A DNA stretch of 13,432 nt from UBA6170 sp034429975. Its GTDB lineage: Bacteria; Chloroflexota; Anaerolineae; Anaerolineales; Anaerolineaceae. This document shows, piece after piece, positions 13,362-13,432 of the stretch. The stretch's first letter is position 1; every line of letters starts with the position of its first letter. Location of the stretch: assembly GCA_034429975.1 (NCBI GenBank), contig DAOUFM010000001.1, positions 1 through 13,432 of the forward strand. Reading direction: 5' to 3'. A program made the position numbers and the translations under genes. Under the pieces are notes generated by a model. That model ran no database searches and was not told the DNA's origin. It saw only the letters and a list, made by a program, of their open reading frames with translations.

Positions 13362-13432
13362 GGTTTTGACTTGATTTGTGCGGTTATGGATATTTAATTG
13401 TTCGTAAACAAGAACGTATATCTACACGCATT

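Noticed and set aside
13366..13393. Promoter TTGACT with GATATT after the operon terminator
   Set aside because: The -10 match is poor and the downstream gene is outside the window, so nothing supports it.

Overview
The window looks like a carbohydrate-utilisation locus from a free-living bacterium, most likely a member of the Chloroflexota (Anaerolineae-like). This is inferred from two lipoprotein solute-binding proteins with long Pro/Ala/Gln linkers behind the lipobox Cys, moderate GC with AT-rich intergenic regions, and the mix of ABC sugar uptake with isomerase, kinase, aldolase and dehydratase genes. No rRNA or tRNA was seen that would settle the taxonomy.

Layout. (1) 1-2607, minus strand: two tandem paralogous sugar ABC-transporter solute-binding lipoproteins. 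The one nearer the window edge is cut at its C-terminus. The upstream copy has a strong extended -10 promoter about 410 nt ahead of its start codon. Both genes carry the same AAGGAGGTGA element 71-72 nt before their true start. (2) 3142-4938, plus strand, divergent: a NagB-like sugar-phosphate isomerase/deaminase and a ChbG/YdjC-type carbohydrate deacetylase, a two-gene unit that suggests N-acetylated amino sugar processing. (3) 4939-5606: a gene-free stretch with six copies of a short dyad (consensus AGTGCAGCGCACT), part of which is a 90-bp unit duplicated at a 125-bp offset. It ends in a sigma70-like promoter whose start site is covered by a three-fold GTATAC operator. (4) 5607-13274, plus strand: a tightly packed six-gene operon of GH31 alpha-glycosidase, FadR-type GntR regulator, enolase-superfamily dehydratase, class II aldolase, PfkB kinase and FucI-like isomerase. 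A hairpin terminator follows.

How it may work. The binding proteins would capture oligosaccharides or glycosides. GH31, which lacks a signal peptide, would release an aldose in the cytoplasm. The FucI-like isomerase, PfkB kinase and class II aldolase form a complete aldose -> ketose -> ketose phosphate -> triose-level cleavage route. The dehydratase implies a sugar-acid branch whose oxidising enzyme is not in this window. The GntR regulator, encoded second in the operon, probably represses the operon through the GTATAC operator until a pathway sugar acid or sugar phosphate is present. The actual substrate cannot be read from the sequence. The gene combination, with atypical residues in the GH31 pocket, the dehydratase KxR motif and the NagB-like active site, is what makes the region worth attention.
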